A DNA stretch of 24,533 nt. It comes from Mnemiopsis leidyi (lineage: Eukaryota > Ctenophora > Tentaculata > Lobata > Bolinopsidae). A program made the translations under genes and the position numbers. Location: the NCBI GenBank assembly GCA_000226015.1, contig JH155260.1:180214-204746 (forward strand). Direction: 5' to 3'. The notes beneath the pieces were generated by a model. It searched no databases. It had not been told where the DNA came from and saw nothing but the letters and a program-made list of their open reading frames with translations. This document shows, piece by piece, positions 23,252-24,533 of this stretch; positions within the stretch are counted from its first letter, which is position 1, and each line of letters opens with the position of its first letter.

Positions 23252-24175
23252 CTACTTATTTTCTTTCTTCAATAAAAAACAAAATTTCTGATTAAAATGT
23301 ATCATTTTGTTCTTGAGGTAAGCCCTGAAATCGTCCGATAGAACCAGAATAATTATTGGGTCTAACATCGACACTATTGCTTTAATGCCATTCACCATCA
23401 CATACGCTGCAACAGACGCTCCTGCACTAGATTTTTCCTCCGGCCAGTGATGAATTACATAGATCATCCCAATGGGTACACTCCAGTTAATGATAGACAA
23501 AGTAAGAATGATCTTGACAGACTTTCTTTTCTGCTCCCGTGTCTCTGCAGGTCCGTTATCAGTTGTTAAAAGAAACGCTGAGTTGATCGATGAAATTCCA
23601 CCCAAAATGTAGATAACTACCGTCGGTATCACAATTAAAATCGTGTAAGCCAAATCTACGGATTTATCGATTTCTTCGGATTGAACAGTCACTAGTTGAA
23701 TTATTGAAAACCAATAGTTCCATAAAGAACATGCCACTGATTCAATCACAATCAGATGGATCGTGACACATAAAATAAAAATCCCGACAAACTTTTGTCG
23801 TGCCCTTTTGAAAGGAAATTTAATAGTGAAGAGCCGGACGAATATGATGACATTGAGAACAAATTGTGATAACCACGAAGAGACATTTTTAATTCCCAGA
23901 ACGATCCTGGCTTGAACCCCGGCCTCTGTATTAGAATCTTCCGTTTCCTTGAAAAAGTTGTAAGCTTGAAAGAGCGGAGAGTAAATGTTAACAATAAAGT
24001 CTAGTAGAGCCAACAAAGCGTAGAGTCTGCTGGAAAGTTTGGAGTCTCGCTGAATGTGGTAGAGAAAACTGAGAGGGTTCAGTAAAGTTGAGATAAGGAA
24101 GAAAATGACCAGACAAGTTCCTATCGTGTAGTCCAGTGTTAGAGAGTCCGTTTGTATCGGGTAATAGACTGTCAT
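23252..24175 (-). CDS. Diverged seven-helix receptor (GPCR), single exon
   Basis: 307 aa from ATG at 24175; an in-frame TAG about 45 bp upstream supports this start. Seven hydrophobic segments lie at about 15-40, 50-72, 100-122, 128-155, 173-200, 219-243 and 254-280. Class A landmarks are partly kept: N33-P in TM1, LLALLDF (D59) in TM2, an Arg at the end of TM3 (VRLFTIKFPF, R114) without the Asp/Glu before it, and LDPIIILVL in TM7, where NPxxY has Asp for Asn and lacks Tyr. The N-terminus is about 14 residues and the tail about 27, Lys-rich. There are no introns. It belongs to an invertebrate-type class A-like group that I cannot name; the ligand is unknown. A decayed relative lies just downstream. 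Confidence 0.9.
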   Translation of the reverse strand: MTVYYPIQTDSLTLDYTIGTCLVIFFLISTLLNPLSFLYHIQRDSKLSSRLYALLALLDFIVNIYSPLFQAYNFFKETEDSNTEAGVQARIVLGIKNVSSWLSQFVLNVIIFVRLFTIKFPFKRARQKFVGIFILCVTIHLIVIESVACSLWNYWFSIIQLVTVQSEEIDKSVDLAYTILIVIPTVVIYILGGISSINSAFLLTTDNGPAETREQKRKSVKIILTLSIINWSVPIGMIYVIHHWPEEKSSAGASVAAYVMVNGIKAIVSMLDPIIILVLSDDFRAYLKNKMIHFNQKFCFLLKKENK

Positions 24176-24533
24176 CCTGATAAGAGCTTTTGGACTCGGA
24201 TCTGATAAAACTGAAACTAATCACACTACGCTCTTGGGGTTCCATAGTATAATTGCAGCTCGTGCACAGATAAATTATTTAAGCATCAACACCTGTAAAT
24301 CATTTCCCAGTTGGTTTTCCAACGACTCTGACTCAAAATTACTCGAACATCCACAACTTCTTAATCATTGATCTGAGACGACCAGGTGTTGATAAATCTT
24401 CCAGCTTCTCGCTCCCCCATAAAGTTTTCAAGCTATAATATTTGACAATGCAAAATAAGGACACTATATAAACTAGGGGGGGGGGGGGGGTAAGGCACTG
24501 ACCATGACCATGACACCCTGAAATTTACCCCAT
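24176..24533. other. Upstream flank of the single-exon GPCR
   Basis: Likely 5' region of the receptor. It contains CTATATAAACTAG (24463-24475), a TATA-like string best oriented rightward, next to a G15 run (24476-24490). No further plexin exon is visible up to the window end. Confidence 0.5.
24476..24490. repeat. G15 homopolymer
   Basis: Fifteen consecutive G on the + strand, a length prone to polymerase slippage and to assembly error. Confidence 0.95.

Noticed and set aside
23988..24245. Minus-strand 85-codon frame as an N-terminal exon of the receptor
   Set aside because: It overlaps TM1-TM2 in another frame, lacks a donor that would join it in phase, and the receptor frame has its own ATG after an in-frame stop.

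Overview
This is animal genomic DNA: AT-rich, with GT-AG introns and protein families typical of metazoans (a plexin, class A GPCRs, thyroglobulin type-1 repeats). The compact nested layout and diverged proteins point to a non-vertebrate animal. I cannot place it in a phylum from the sequence alone.

The backbone is one large plexin gene on the + strand that enters the window already in progress and leaves it unfinished. Twenty exons can be assembled from about 1740 to 22429. They give, in order, a first PSI domain, an IPT-like spacer, a second PSI, four IPT/TIG domains, a single transmembrane segment, a juxtamembrane coiled coil, the first half of the split RasGAP domain and the inserted Rho-GTPase-binding (RBD) domain. 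The sema domain should lie upstream of the window and the second GAP half downstream. Most exon junctions keep phase. Two do not: the join near 7734/8164 and the join near 22031/22273.

Three minus-strand genes sit inside or beside plexin introns. (1) A two-exon rhodopsin-class GPCR of 359 aa at 3924-5110. (2) An eight-exon secreted protein of 413 aa at 17184-20337, with a signal peptide and five thyroglobulin type-1 domains. (3) A single-exon, strongly diverged seven-helix receptor of 307 aa at 23252-24175, with a decayed, partly deleted relative beside it at about 22630-23062.

The introns are rich in simple repeats. These include a 36-bp minisatellite of 19 copies (1007-1690), a six-copy 57-bp array that copies a plexin exon end together with its splice donor (7708-8045), an ACAAGT/ACAACT array next to an acceptor (15126-15640), a TATATAATACAG array (8801-8895), and two inverted repeats near 20.8-21.0 kb. 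Plexin acts in semaphorin signalling. The thyroglobulin-domain protein is probably secreted and may be a protease inhibitor. The GPCR ligands are unknown. Apart from location, nothing shows that these genes work together; any regulatory link through antisense transcription is inference.
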